Shown here: positions 32,869 to 45,859 of the stretch, in pieces
Numbering within the stretch: the stretch's first letter is position 1
How the letters are laid out: every line of letters begins with the position of its first letter
From: Tamarix chinensis
Lineage: Eukaryota; Streptophyta; Magnoliopsida; Caryophyllales; Tamaricaceae
Length of the DNA: 64,000 nt
Assembly: GCA_030549775.1 (NCBI GenBank)
Contig: CM060173.1
Coordinates: forward strand, 67,977,867 to 68,041,866
Direction of reading: 5' to 3'
The notes under the pieces: model-generated
Told to the model about the DNA's origin: nothing
The model's input: only the letters and a program-made list of their open reading frames with translations
Database searches by the model: none
Program-made: the position numbers and the translations under genes

Positions 32869-34957
32869 CTAAAATTTATTATATCATGTTAGAAGTTGTA
32901 ATTTGTAGATTATTTTTTAGATAAGCATGATTTGATTCATGAATTATATGGTTCTCTAATTTTTTGTTGAAAATAGTATATGTCTCTATATTCTTCATGA
33001 TTTTTGTATTATTAAAAATATTCCTAGTTTGCTTAGCTAATGATTCCACAAAAACACCTAGTAGGTGATTAATCATGTAGAGAACAAAATTTTCACAAGA
33101 GAGAATAACTAATCTTAAAATAACCTCTTTTACATGATTAGTGGTTAATAGTCGATCATTGATAAGAGATGTTGACTTAGGAAATAATCAATGACAATGG
33201 ATATAAGTTCTGTTCAATTTTAATTTCCAATTATAAATTATTCTTTAGTTTTTATTTTAAGCTTCTTGGTATAAGTAACATTTTCGTTCATCTATGAATA
33301 CTAAATTCTATGAATAGGGAAATTTCCAAAATTGTAGTTTGATCTTATTTTGATTTTTTGAAGCTATTTTTATGTGTCGTTTTACTTATTTTATTCTTAA
33401 TTTTTTTTTGTTTTATTCTATTTTTGATGTATCTGATATATGGATCATGTTTTAGGTCTTTAAAGTGTGTTAAGTCATTGAATGGATAAATAGATGAATG
33501 TTATGGTTGATTAGACTTTACAACCTTGTTAACCTAACTTTGACTGTCAATTGCTCTTTCAGAACTATTATTCTATAAGAGTTATACTCTTTTTCCTTGT
33601 TAAAAATTTTTCTTGGCTTCTGGCCATTGATTTTGAATTATGTAATGTGTCATTTTCGTTTGATATAAAGATTTATTTTTAATTTTTGAGGGATTATGAT
33701 CCATAGTGATCTTCTAGATTATAAATTTTAAGCATTTAGATGGCATTTTATTATTTATAGGGTTTTGTGTTAACCTTAAAAACCAATATGTTATGTGATA
33801 TTTGTGCTCTCTAAGCTTTCTTTTTCTTCAAAACACTTTATGTTGGTGTTATAAAAATATAGTCTTATAGATATTTATTTCATAAATTTTAATACTGTTG
33901 CAGTTGCTAGTCATACGATCCTTTGAACTCTGAGTATGGTATGCATAATTAAGGATTAAGATACCTCTAATAGAAGTACCTTTACTAGAGTCCATTAGTA
34001 GTGCACAAAATGCCTAACTTATAGGGAAATCTAAGGTATTAAGTTAGGCAAATGTTTTATTCCTTATATAAAACACCCAATATTTATGTGCTCATTTTCA
34101 ATTAAGGTAGCTACTAAAATGAATATTATTTTTACCCTTGAATTTTTTCATTATAATGGGATATGTATCCTTGTATGCTTTTGTTTTTATTCCTTATTGC
34201 TATTATATGTGCTCCATGAATTCTATTAGTTGATGGTAGGATTTAATGTCAAGCTTTTGCATCAAAGTTCACATCTATAGGCATACGACCTATGTGATTT
34301 CCTTTAGTATGCCTTGTAGCCTATATATTGTTATATGACGCTTGTTGAAACGCATGCTCAAGATGTTATAGTCTTTGCCTTATTTCTCCATTCTATTTGA
34401 GTGCTTTTTATACCTTTTGTTATGAAATATAACCTTATGGTATAAAATATCATATAGTATTTTGTACCTAATTTACTACACTAAAGCTGCCTCCTGTGCT
34501 TAAGTGTAAGGACACATCATGTATGCTTTCTTATCATCATGATTAAGAATATTTTTTATATTAAAAATGATCCATTATTATTTCTATGCCTCATCATGTA
34601 GTACATATATTATATGTAAATGCTATCAATTGTAATATGTTTTGTTTATTCAAAAAACTTGTTGTACTAATACCACACCATTTCATTTCTTTTGGAAGTA
34701 CCTCATACTTTGCTTATCTAGAAGTGAGAGTGTTGAGTCTTGGACAATATGTCTTATATTAGACTTGAGTGAGGTAACAACCTCACATACCTTTTGGGAT
34801 ACTGGTTTACTTTGTAACCTTCCACTTGACCTAGGATTATTATTTATTGTACCTCTTTTATTATGATTACAGTAGTAACACATTACATCTGTTATTTATC
34901 TTCATCAAATTATCTTGTAACAGTAAAACATCTCATTATTAAAATAAGAGCGTGACA
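32869..34957 (+). repeat. LTR-like remnant of a plus-strand gypsy element (E5)
   Basis: Noncoding sequence ending GCGTGACA just before a PBS-like site, as expected for the 3' end of a 5' LTR. The upstream boundary is not visible: it is simply where E3 LTR similarity stops. I did not find a partner LTR in this window. Short open frames (32879-33076, 34642-34883) are chance. Confidence 0.45.
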
Positions 34958-34960
34958 AGT

Positions 34961-34972
34961 TGGTATTAGAGA
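34961..34972 (+). promoter_or_regulatory. PBS-like site of E5
   Basis: TGGTATTAGAGA differs from the tRNA-iMet complement TGGTATCAGAGC at two positions and lies three bases after an LTR-like CA end. It suggests a plus-strand element starting here. Confidence 0.6.
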
Positions 34973-37107
34973 TTTTTTGTTTTAAACAATTGTTATTTAT
35001 CCTAATAAATGGTTTTCAAGATCAAAATATTTTAATTATTTCCACTATGATTTCAAAGGTTGAAGTCTTGTCTTCTCAATGAGTCAATGTTAGTTAGGGT
35101 TCTTGAGTTGATTTTTTCTTTTTTACGCTATGTTTATGCTAACCCTATGTCATTTGTTTTTCCTTGTTTATTTGGTGGTTAATGTATGTTACATTTGTAT
35201 TTTGATTATTGAGATATCTTGATTACTACCTTTTATTATTGTTAACGGCCTGGTTAACATGTGTTAGAAGAATATAATTTTTGATAAGTATTGGTTATTA
35301 GTTTTATCTTGGCTTAAAGACTTGAGGTGTGCTTTATAGATGAATTCTCATCTTTTTTTGTTGGATTAGTAGGATAAATTAAAGGTTATACATGGGGAAT
35401 TAGTTGGAACAACAACTATTATTAGGATAAGATAGTAGTATATTTATAATAAATATTGAATATTTGATACATATAACACTTTTGAACTATTTTTGAGCCA
35501 TTGTTCTTAGAATATTTTTTTATAATTACAACTATAATAACAATGAACATAAAGAGATAAGAGGGAAAATTTTCATTATTAAGGATCTTGCTACTTTTCA
35601 GTGCCCTTAGTATAAAAAAGTGTAATGAGTTATCTTATGTTAGTTTTATAAATTAATGCCATTAGAGGAATTTTAGATGTTCACTTAAGTTGCTATATAC
35701 TTATAAAATCAAAGTGTAGAACTTCTAAATTCTTAATTTTTTTATTGATGGGCTCTTTATGATGTCGGTGGATGATATTAGTGTTCATACAAGATGACTC
35801 TAGTGTAAGTTGAACCTATAATTGGAGGAAAATCACTATGCTGGCCCATATCATTTGAGATTATACCATAATCTTCAAACTTTAGTATTAGGTGAACCCT
35901 CATTGGGATTATTTGTGCTATATATGGATATCTTTGTTTATGATTTTCTATACTCTTTGTTTGTCAAGAAAGAAAAGTTTGATAGGTATTATTTTTAGTT
36001 GGATATAGAACTTTATGAGATCGATGATGCTTATAGAGTAAATTGTGGGGTTACTACCTACTATTTGTTTGGGATACTATATGAATTTTTGCAGGCCACA
36101 ATTAGTGATCGTATGTGAGCGTGAGATCTTATAAGACATGTAAACTAAATGAGTGATTACTTGATCATAAGATTAGGTGTTGTTAAGACTTGATTTTGGA
36201 GGTCTTAACACATTTGAAGATTTGAATGTAATAAAGAAAGACCTTGGTGTATTTTGTAGGTGCCTACTACTAAGGACCTTTCTTTGAGGGTGTAGGAATT
36301 GTCAAACCTTCTAGAATATATGTACTTACAATATTAAGATTTTTAACCTCAGTTGTGTTTAAAACTTTGTTGTGTTTTCGTTTTACTTTAGCATTATAAT
36401 CTGTATGTACTATATTTTATCCTTTCATTATGCAACCCTTGTATCTTCTTGTAACTCTGTTCATGTTGTACCTTTTTTTTTTGAGAAATTTTTTTGTAGA
36501 CTAGTGCTATCTTTGAGTTGCTAGTGTACCACATATTGTTATTGTCTATTTGTGTTTTCACTAGTGTTACTTGTGTTCTGGCATTGTTACCTTATCCATT
36601 TTAGTGGATCCCTTTTTTAAGGTAGTTATTGATTAGTTATATTCTTTTAAGCTCGAAGGATTCTAGGTAGCTTACTGCAAGTTGTTGGATTTGGAGAAGT
36701 GCAGTTGTTGTGCAACCATGTCTTGGAAGTTATATGTAGTCTATTGTTTATATACCTATTATTAAGTTACTATGGGTTTAATTTTAAGGTTCAATTACTT
36801 TATTTTCCTTGTTAAATTATGGGACATCTCACCTATAGCTTTATCTCACTACTAGTGGAGTCTCTTTTCTTAGTGTGGACCTTAGAGAGCTATAAATCAT
36901 AGGTATGATAATATTTTTGTAGCGTATGAACCTAAGTTTTATTACATGTTTGAGGATATAATTTTGAGGGGTTTTGATTGTTTTTCATTGGAATTGATGC
37001 ATGTTGAGAGATGATGGTGTCGGAAACATTCAGATGAGCCTTAAGAGTTTGGGTTATTTCATGACGATGTGGCTAATACCCTATTCGTGGAGGATGATGC
37101 ACAAGTA
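34973..37107 (+). other. Decayed interior after the E5 PBS
   Basis: The first ~150 bp resemble the leader of Tekay-like elements (a small start ATGGTTTTCAAGATC at about 35008). Beyond that no gag or pol motif can be read with confidence. Nothing else is claimed in these 2 kb. Confidence 0.35.
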
Positions 37108-37470
37108 TAGAGTATGGGTTTAATAATGGTATTATGAAGTTTTTAATAATGGTTCTAAAGCCTTGTTAAATAATATATTATTAAAACTTTCATAACAGTT
37201 AAAAATCATTATCAAATATTTTTTAATAATGGTTACTATGTTGAAATTGTTACCAAACATGCAAAAATTTGCATGACTGATACTTTTTTATTAATGATTT
37301 ATGATGGAAAATTATTATGAGAAGTAACTTATTATTAAAGTAAAACTATTATGAATAATTGAATAGTTTTTAATTTTTTTGTATTTAATAACAATTATGA
37401 TTGTAAAACCATTCTCAAAACTTTTTAATAATAGTTGTTTAGTTCAAACCATTATTAACACCTGAACCTA
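37108..37470. repeat. Decayed CACTA-type subterminal repeats
   Basis: A cluster of TTTAATAATGGTT and AACCATTATTAA-like motifs in alternating orientation, resembling the subterminal repeats of the CACTA element at 6814-9831 after C-to-T type decay (ACGG to ATGG). I could not find a CACTA terminus on either side. Confidence 0.45.
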
Positions 37471-37960
37471 AATTTAAACAAAAAAGTTATTTGTTTATAT
37501 TTTCTAGACAAACACTATTGTAAATTAAATATATAACAAATTTATAAATGGGCTTAAAATACAATTGCAAAAAAAAAACTTGTTGTTAACAAATTACATT
37601 AATACAATAAGCATTAATGTTAAAATATTACTCTACTTAAATATTTAATAACATTAATAAGAAGTAGATTAAATATTCATTACACGTAATTAATGTTCTA
37701 ACAATAAAAAATATTGGAGAAAATTACAACAAAAAAAAAGAAAAGAAAAATAGAAGGGGACATAAGGGTCCAATAGATATTTGGATCAAAAGGTACCCAT
37801 GAAGGCGCTAGATGATCTTAACTCTCAAACTGTAACTACAATCTGTCAAGGAGTATCTCAAGTAGTCTAACAAAATTATCACTACTAACTAAATTGATAA
37901 GGGACCATAAAATCGAACTCACCCATATAATAACATCAAGTAAATTTCTACATGATTGGA
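37471..37960. other. Unassigned AT-rich sequence
   Basis: About 0.5 kb between the decayed CACTA-type repeats and the E6 3' LTR. No gene or repeat pairing recognised. Confidence 0.4.
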
Positions 37961-39796
37961 TAATAGAACCCCCATTTTTTACTACTAAAAAAATTCAATT
38001 AATATAGTGTGGAAGGTCAAACACACCTAGAAAAAACTGAGTTTTATAACTCTACTTGACACGGGATATATGTCTTCTGCCTATAAAATATAAGATATAA
38101 GGCTAAAACTAACCAATACATTTAAACACAATAGAGTGAATGAATATACATTACATAAACACTTTCAAAGATTTTTTACATCAAAAGACCTTATTGGCCC
38201 CTGACCAAATCATTATAAAATCCAAGTATATAAAAGTACAAGGCTATATAAAAATGAGATTAGAGTGTGACATGAAAACTAAAACCATAGTCTGCCACTG
38301 ACCCTAGAAAAACTCCAGATATCCACTCTCTTAAGCCTCAAATATATATAGAGGTGACTGAGCATGGCTATCCACAAATACCTGCACATGGCCTCTAGTC
38401 ATAGGAATGACCAAGTGAATGAGAAAATGAGCACATCCATATACTATGTTTTGAGTAAGCTAAGATGCTCCCTTAATGGAAAAACAAGTATGCAACTTCT
38501 ATTGTACATAGATATAATGTTTAACATGTGTTATGCTAATGGTATATACATAAAGGTAAGATTACATTAGTATATGCTATCATGCATAAATCAGATAATG
38601 CATAATATATTATGTATGGTTTTACATCATAATCACATAGGTAGTCACACATATAATATCACATTAAACCCAAGAAATAATAGGGTTTATTTCTAATGAC
38701 TTAAGTTTTTAGATTATATCATTTCCTTTTTAATATATAATACAAGTTAATCATTCAACCAACGTTTCAATCAATAGCCAATTAGTCATTTAAGGCATTA
38801 ACCAAGTATACAAACCAGCCTTATGCTTTTTCTCATCCATCCATTTTCCACTCTTGTCCAACTATTCATATTCGATTATACATTATCAAGGCCTTTATCA
38901 TCAAATTATTTATCATCTATATTTTATTATCATTGAGTGATAGACTATGAACCACCCCATGGTCTTACATACTAATGTAGTCTATCCGAATAAGGGGCAT
39001 AAAGTCTAGGTTGAAGCTAATCACCAAAATGGACGTAATTCAAGGCTAAAGACAATCAACATAATGGACATAAGTCTAGTCTAAAGCTAGCCAATATGGA
39101 CATAAGTCAAGGCCAGATCTAAACACCTAGGTAACCAGACTATTTAGTATCAATAAACCTTTATACATCATAATTTTCTAGTGTAGGTAAGACACTTGGA
39201 CCTCTCAGGTTCCAACTCGAGGCAAAGGCTGATGGCACCAAAATGATCTGAGGTAGAGTGACCCCCTTTAGCTAATTGAGGATTTAGTAACTTAGTCCCA
39301 TACACAACTTTATTGTCTTTCACTTTATATAGTTAATATATTATTCATAAGGATAAGTGATCACACAATGCACATACCAAAAGTAACTAAAGCATGTTCC
39401 ATGTTTATTCAATATCAATCATTTACTTTCCATCTTCCAAACCATGTAGGGTTCCATTTATCCTTTTCCAATATTATTTAGGCCAATCATGTTTCTTTAT
39501 TTAATCATATGTTTTATTTAATTACCCTTTTTACAAAACCATGACATTCCATACATGGAATACCCATTTATTCTTTACAATACTCATAGAGTATATCATA
39601 AATTATGATCCATTTAATCCGTTTATTAGACCATTAATCCTTCTAAAAAAATTCTATATTTAATCCTATTAATAACTATAGGACAACAAAAAATTTAGGC
39701 TTAAAGCATAACCAAACCGAAAGAAAACAAACCATATAAACAAGTTTACAGTCCTAGCCTAACAAGTTGATCGGTTTGCATTAACTCGTTGATTGG

Positions 39797-40593
39797 TGGT
39801 GCAAGAGCATCTAATGATTCTCATATTCCTACTAATTCTCAAGCTAATGAAGAATTAGATTTCTTAATACTTGAGCCTATCATATTAAATGTTCTTCAAA
39901 ATATGTCTATGCTTGGTATTGAAAATAATTTAAGTTGTTCTTGCAAGTATGTTACATATTTGCAAGGAGAAGATGTTAACACACATTAAAGTGTACAAGC
40001 ATTCATAGCATGAAAGACTATGGCATACATGGGATGATAACTTACAACAAGAAGATATGGTGATGATTATAATTAGTTTTATTAACTTATTGTAAACCCT
40101 AAGTGTATTTCATGTAAGCTAGGGTTTGATGTAATTTCTTGTATGTACCATAGTTTTTTATGTGGCTTTGTAACGTTATTCATTAATATCATTTAGATGA
40201 TGATATTATGATTAATTTTAGGTATTATATGGGCTTAATTCAACTGAGAAAAGTAAGCTTGGATTAAAAGGGGAGGCTGGCTGGGTTAATGCCTTTAAAG
40301 TCGACTTCTACCCTTATATATAGCCTACCTTGTACACACATAGAAGACTCTTTGTGGAGTATTATCTACATAGGAAGTGCCTGGGGCATTCCTTCATCAT
40401 TCGAAGCTTTGAATAAGCAGCCACATTCAAACACTTTCCCCCCTATCAAATCTATTATCATATGTGAAGTTACCTAAAATTCTCAAGGCTTGTCTTCCCT
40501 TAAGCCATGTTTTTGTGCATGAATTTATATCTGTTGGATCATGAAATCAAAAAGGAATCGATCCAAAATTTCCCTCCACCTTGATCGACACCA
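39797..40593 (+). repeat. E4 5' LTR
   Basis: Starts TGGTGCAAGAGC and ends GACACCA. Direct repeat of 45802-46657, which starts TGATGCAAGAGC. The 3' copy is ~60 bp longer because of an insertion near 46345-46415. The first ~190 bp are open in the pol-tail frame (to 39989). Confidence 0.88.
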
Positions 40594-40597
40594 TTTT

Positions 40598-40612
40598 TTG
40601 TATCAAATCTCA
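40598..40612 (+). promoter_or_regulatory. E4 primer-binding site (decayed)
   Basis: TTGTATCAAATCTCA, a weak match to TTGGTATCAGAGCTC, four bases after the 5' LTR end and at the same place as in E1 and E2. Confidence 0.6.
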
Positions 40613-41449
40613 ACCTTCTTGATTCCAACAAGCAACCAGTGCATGCATCTCTTATTTCATGTGTAAGTTCTACCAGAAACCACCGATATAGGTTATGTTT
40701 TTCCCTATTTCTTGTATCTTCAAATCATTATTGGATATTCAATATCAATCTTGATTGAAGATCTTAAATTATTGTAAAACTCTTGTTGCATTACCTCACA
40801 ACCTTACAACAAAAATCATCAACCATTCAACCATCGTCCAACATCTTTCTGAATTGCCGAATCTTCCACCTATTGGTTTGCTTGAGCCTTGCTTCCATTT
40901 TTCCACTGCCCCTTCCTCTTTGTTTCTCTCCCCATTTTCCTTGGTATATCACCAATTATCCATCCATTTCCATTTCCTTTTCTCATACCAATTCTAGTAA
41001 GAAGAAAGAAACACTAAAACCTTGTAACATAACTAATTCGCAGGCTAAGGAAATTGTTGCATGTGTCTCGGCTTGGTCCGATTAATTTCCTCTCCAAATT
41101 CCACTCTATACTCTTCTCTACATTTATTATGGTGCACAATTTTTGAATCTTCAACTTGAAGACTGGTGTGTGCTAAAGAAAAACATGATAGATTTGTTAT
41201 TTTATATGGCTTAATTTTGGAACCACGTAAGAAGATACTTTCCAACCTTTGGTTCCTACGTGCATGCTGTGATTTCTTGTGGCTATGTCTCCCTCATTTG
41301 TGCCTAATCAAGACAACAGGTAGTGTTCTTCAAATTTGTTGTGAATTAGAAAAAAATATTTGGATCTTGTTTGGTTATAGGGAAATTCCAGCACACACAC
41401 TTTATGGAATCCTTTTGTGCAAAGGAAGAGGTGTGTGTCACCCTTCACC
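40613..41449 (+). other. E4 untranslated leader
   Basis: About 0.84 kb between PBS and gag ATG. It contains short open frames (40755-41085, 41166-41480) without recognisable motifs. It matches parts of the E1 leader. Confidence 0.6.
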
Positions 41450-42500
41450 ATGGCTAGTGAAGAAGTTTGTGCCTTGGTAGAGTCTATCAAGAGTCTCACC
41501 ACATGATTGGATGCTCAATTACACAATCAAACCACACTTCGACACCAACTACAATGTGTCGAAGCAAAGTTAGCCAATCAAGAGGCGCAAAGATCATGGC
41601 AAAATTAAATGGAAACCACACACGATAGTGTGGAAGGAAAAATGAAGCACACATTTCATGCAAAAGTAGGAAATTGATATTCAAACATGCATCACAATGA
41701 TGATGGAGAAGATGAGATGATTTCCTTTGGCTTAAGAAACCAAAGAAGACCACATACATTTCAAGTAAGACATGCTTACCATGAAGATCAAGGTATTAAA
41801 CTTGACCTTCTTGAATTTTATGGTGATTTGAATGTGGAGTTATTCTTTGAGTGGTTGCATGAAATTGAAGCTATATTTGAATTTAGAGAGTATGATGATG
41901 AGATAAAATGCAAGTTATCTACTCTTAAGTTCAAAAATTTTGCTCGAATTTGGTATGATAATTTAAAAAGAACAAGAGAAAGATAAGAGAAATCAAAGAT
42001 AAAATCTTTGGAAAAACTAAAGAAACACCTAAGAAAAAAAATTGTGCCTAGAGAGTATGAGCAAGATATGTATTTGAAAATGACCACTCTAAGGCAAGGT
42101 TTATTTAGTGTAGAGGAATACACTAGAGAACTTGAAAAACTAGCCCTTAGTTGTGATGTTCAAGAAATAAAGGAACAAAAGTGTGTTATTTATTTAGTGG
42201 CTTGAATAATTTGATAAGAGATAAAGTTGACATGTATTCTTATGATTCTATTGATGACTTGATTAAATTGGATGTAAAATTTGAAAGAGAAACCAAATAA
42301 ACCAAAGCCTATGTTAAGTCCAAATGCTTCAACTTCAACTAAACCCTATTCTAACACCTTTACACCTAAATCAACATCTTCATATGATAAAAAGAATAAT
42401 TGAGATGATAAAGGTAAAAATAAGGTAGTTAAAATGGCAAATAAAAAATGTTTCAAATGTAAAGGATATGGACATTTTGCTAGAGATTGTCCTAACTAAA
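41450..42500 (+). pseudogene. E4 gag
   Basis: Begins with the ATG at 41450 (MASEEVCALVESIKS, the same start as E1), with early in-frame stops. The capsid-like part at 41687-41986 has HEDQGIKLDLLEFYGDLNVE, then LFFEWLHEIEAIFEFREYDD and ARIWYDNLK. 42008-42205 continues with VPREYEQDMYLKMTTLRQG and VEEYTRELEKLAL. The CX2CX4HX4C zinc knuckle (CFKCKGYGHFARDC) is at 42449-42490 with all four ligands intact. Gag forms the particle and its knuckle binds RNA. This copy is broken by stops at about 41507, 41607, 41984 and 42203. Confidence 0.85.
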
Positions 42501-42529
42501 GAGCCTTAACCTTGTATGAAATAAAAAAC

Positions 42530-43197
42530 ATGGAACCATGTAGTGATGATGAGAACTTAGAAATTTAATCTCCTAATGAAATCTTAAGCATGGATGAAGA
42601 AGAAGGAGATCCATGACTTGTAATACAAAGAGTGTTAGAAATCCAACCTACTATGACACCTTCTCAAAGAGAGAAAATTTTTAAGACTAAGTGTAAAATA
42701 GGTAACATGGTTTGTAGACTCACAATTAATAGTGGTTCATATACGAATGTTGCTAGTGAAGCAATGGTTAAGAAATTTGGTTTATAGACTACTAATCATC
42801 CTAAACCTTATTCTTTACAATGGCTAAATAAAGATAAAGGAGCTAAAGTTAACAACAGAACCTTAATCACATTTTCCATTAGATAATATCATGATGAAGT
42901 TCTATCTTTTGTTTTGCCTATGGATGCTTGTGGATTACTTTTAGGAATACTATGGCAATATGATAGAAAATCAACTCATGATGGGGTAACTAATGAATAT
43001 ATGGTGAAAAAGGAAAATAAATTGTATAGAATGACACCTTCTTTGGGTGATCATATGCCTTTAAGTGGTGACAAAAAGAGATTATTTTTACATGAAAAGG
43101 ATATGGAGAAATCCATAGAAGAAGAAAGAATTTGTTATGCTTTAGTTTTTAAAGATGCTAACCATGAAAAGCAACAATTGAAAATCATAATCTAGTT
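42530..43197 (+). pseudogene. E4 protease and pre-RT linker
   Basis: Reads QREKIFKTKCKIGNMVCRLT then INSGSYTNVASEAMV. The retropepsin triad is NSG instead of DSG, so the catalytic Asp has changed to Asn; in E1 it is intact. YSLQWLNKDKGAKV follows. The open stretch 42914-43195 contains LPMDACGLLLGILWQYDRK, then THDGVTNEYMV and a Lys/Glu-rich linker. A frameshift near 43195 separates it from RT. Confidence 0.82.
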
Positions 43198-44652
43198 AAG
43201 TTTCTTGATGAATATAATGATGTATTTCCTAATGATTTACCTCCTATATTACCACCTAAAAGAGGTGTAGAACATGTCATTGATCTTGTTCCTAGTATGC
43301 CCATTCCCAAAAAAAAACCAGCTTATAGATGTAACCTTGAGGAAGCTAAGAAATTACAAAAACAAATCTAATAGCTAATAGATAAAGGATTTGCGAGAGA
43401 AAGTATGAGTTCTTGTAGTGTTACTACTTTAATAGTGCCTAAGAAAGATGGTACTTGGCATATGTGTATAGATTCTAGGGTAGTGAATAACATTACTATC
43501 AAATATTGTTTTCCTATACCTAGGTTAGATGATATGCTTAATGATTTTTGTGGTGCACAAGTATTTTCCAAAATTGATTTGAGAAGTGGGTATCATCAAT
43601 TAAGGATTAGAGATGGAGACTAATGGAAAACTACTTTTAAAACTAAATATGGTCTATATGAGTGGATGGTTATGCCTTTTGGGTTATGTAATGCACTTAG
43701 CTCATTTATGAGACTTATGAATGAAGTTCTCCGACCTTTCCTCGGTTATTTCATTGCTTTATATTTGGATGATATTCTAGTGTATAGAAAAAATAGTTAT
43801 GATCACCTAGTGCATTTAAGGAGATTGTTTGATAAGCTAAGGAAAGCTAAACTACATGGAAAACTTGAGAAATGTGATTTTAATCTTCCAAGTGTAGTTT
43901 TCCTAGGCTATATTATTAGTGGAAAAGGTATTAAAGTAGATCCCAGTAAGATTAAAGCTATTAAAGAATGGCCTCTCCCTAAGAATGTTTATAATGTGAG
44001 AAGTTTTCATGGATTAGCTAGTTTCTACAGAAGGTTCATTAAGAATTTTTCTACTATAGCTACACCTATTACTCAACTAATAAAAAAGGGTGAATTTTAT
44101 TAGGGATAAGAAGCTACTCAAGCCTTTGAAACCCTCAAAACTAAACTTTGTAATTCCCCTGCTCTATCCTTACCCAACTTTAATCATCTTTTTAAAGTAA
44201 CTTGTGATGCTAGTGAAGTTGGATTCGGAGGAGTACTTTCCCGAGAAAAGAAACCTATAGTATTTTTCTCTGAAAATTTGAATAAAGCCAAATATAACTA
44301 TTCAACTTATGACAAGGAATTATTTGCCATCATACAGAGTCTAGAGACATGGGATAATTATCTGAGACAAAAACCCTTTGTATTACATTTGGATCATGAA
44401 AGTTTAAAACACTTACATAGTCAAAAGAAAGTTAATTTGAGACATGCAAAGTGGGTGAGTTTCTTACAATCCTTTGTGTTCTCTATCAAAAATTTATATG
44501 GAATAGAATATATAGTCACTAATGCTCTTTCGCATAGATCTACATTACTTGTTACGATAGATGTAAAAATCTTAGGTTTTGAAATGTTAAAAGAGTTATA
44601 TCCTAAAGATGAATATTTTAAGAATATGTTTAGCGCATATACAAAAAGTTAA
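43198..44652 (+). pseudogene. E4 reverse transcriptase and RNase H
   Basis: One reading frame across the whole interval, interrupted by stops (at 43371-43376, 43621, 44101 and 44107). RT motifs in order: [74 protein letters not shown], and the catalytic YLDD at 43762-43773. The connection domain shows [12 protein letters not shown]. RNase H has CDASEVGFGG, YSTYDKELFAI and LHLDHESLKHL, with its acidic catalytic residues in place. The lesions are mostly single-base stops, so this is a moderately young wreck. Confidence 0.9.
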
Positions 44653-45453
44653 TACCATGGTAATTATGTCATACAAGTTGGATTTTTGTTTAGATTAAAT
44701 AAACATTTTATTCCTATATCTAGTATTTGAGACTTGCTAATCAAAGAAATAGATAAAGGTAGCATTGTGGGACATTTTGGTATACATAATACTATGGAAT
44801 TATTGCAAGAAAATTTCTATTGGCCACGAATGGTTAAACATGTAGAAGCCATGAAAAGTAGATGTTCTACATGTCAATAAAGTAAGAGTTACTTTCATAA
44901 AGGCTTATATAGACCTTTTCTAGTTCCCAATAAACCATGGGAAGGAGTTAGTATGGACTTTATCCTAGGATTACTAAGAACGCAATGTGGTAAAGATTCT
45001 ATTCTTGTGGTGCTAGATAGATTTTCTAAAATGGATCATTTTATTCCATGTAATAAAACTGATGATGCCACCCATGTTGCCGACTTATATTTTAGAGAGG
45101 TTGTTAAACTTCATGGTGTGCCTAAAAGTATAGTTTTAGATTGGGATGTCAAGTTTATGAGTTTTTTTTGGAAAAATTTATGGTATATGCTTGGTACTAA
45201 GTTGTTATATAGCACTTCACATCATCCACAAACTAATGGTCAAACTGAGGTCACTAATAGAACTCTTAGTACATTATTGAGAGGTTTAGTTAATAAAAGT
45301 ACTAACGATTGGGATGTTAAGTTAGCTCATGTAGATTTTGCTTATAATCAAAGTCCATCAAGTACTACTCAAAATAGTCCATTTGAGGTGGTGTATGGAG
45401 TGAACCCACATATGCCTATCAATATGATTCCTTTGAAAAAAAGCCGAGGATAG
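44653..45453 (+). pseudogene. E4 integrase (zinc finger and catalytic core)
   Basis: The HHCC zinc finger reads GHFGIHNTMELL through MKSRCSTCQ (about 44769-44878). The catalytic core is open from 44953. The first Asp is in MDFILGLL (44956), the second in VLDWDVKF (45139) and the Glu in GQTEVTNR (45247), with 35 residues between the second Asp and Glu, the canonical D,D(35)E spacing. [15 protein letters not shown] ends the core. Stops lie upstream of the core (near 44650, 44730, 44878). A stop at 45451 and a frameshift separate the C-terminal part. Confidence 0.9.
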
Positions 45454-45859
45454 AGTAAATTTTTTTCAACAGCTTCATCAGAAAGTAAAAGCTAATATTG
45501 AAAAAGCTAATTCCATGTATAAAGCTCAAGTGAATAAGCATAGAAACCCTCATGTGTTTTCTCCTGGTGACTTAGTTTGGTTACATTTACATAAAGAAAG
45601 ATTTCCTAATTTATGTAAAAATAAACTAATGCCAAAAGTTGATGGACCTTTTAAAATGGTAAGAAATTTTGGGGATAATACTTTTGACCATGAACTTCCA
45701 AATCATTATGGTGCAATTTTAAGAACTTTTAATGTTGGTGATTTGTCTCCTTATTATACTGATGAAAATTTGAGGGAAAATTCTTCTCAACTTGGGGAGA
45801 ATGATGCAAGAGCATCTAATGATTCTCATATTCTTATTGATTTTCAAGGTAAGGAATAA
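45454..45859 (+). pseudogene. E4 integrase C-terminus running into the 3' LTR
   Basis: 45515-45859 is open: MYKAQVNKHRNPHVFSPGDL, the GPY/F-type module around DGPFKMVRNFGDNTF, and LRTFNVGDLSPYYTDENLRE. It crosses the PPT (45791-45801, CTTGGGGAGAA) and ends with a TAA 58 bases inside the LTR. In the 5' LTR the equivalent frame stays open to 39989, suggesting the stop in the 3' LTR is secondary. No typical chromodomain motif is visible. Confidence 0.82.
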
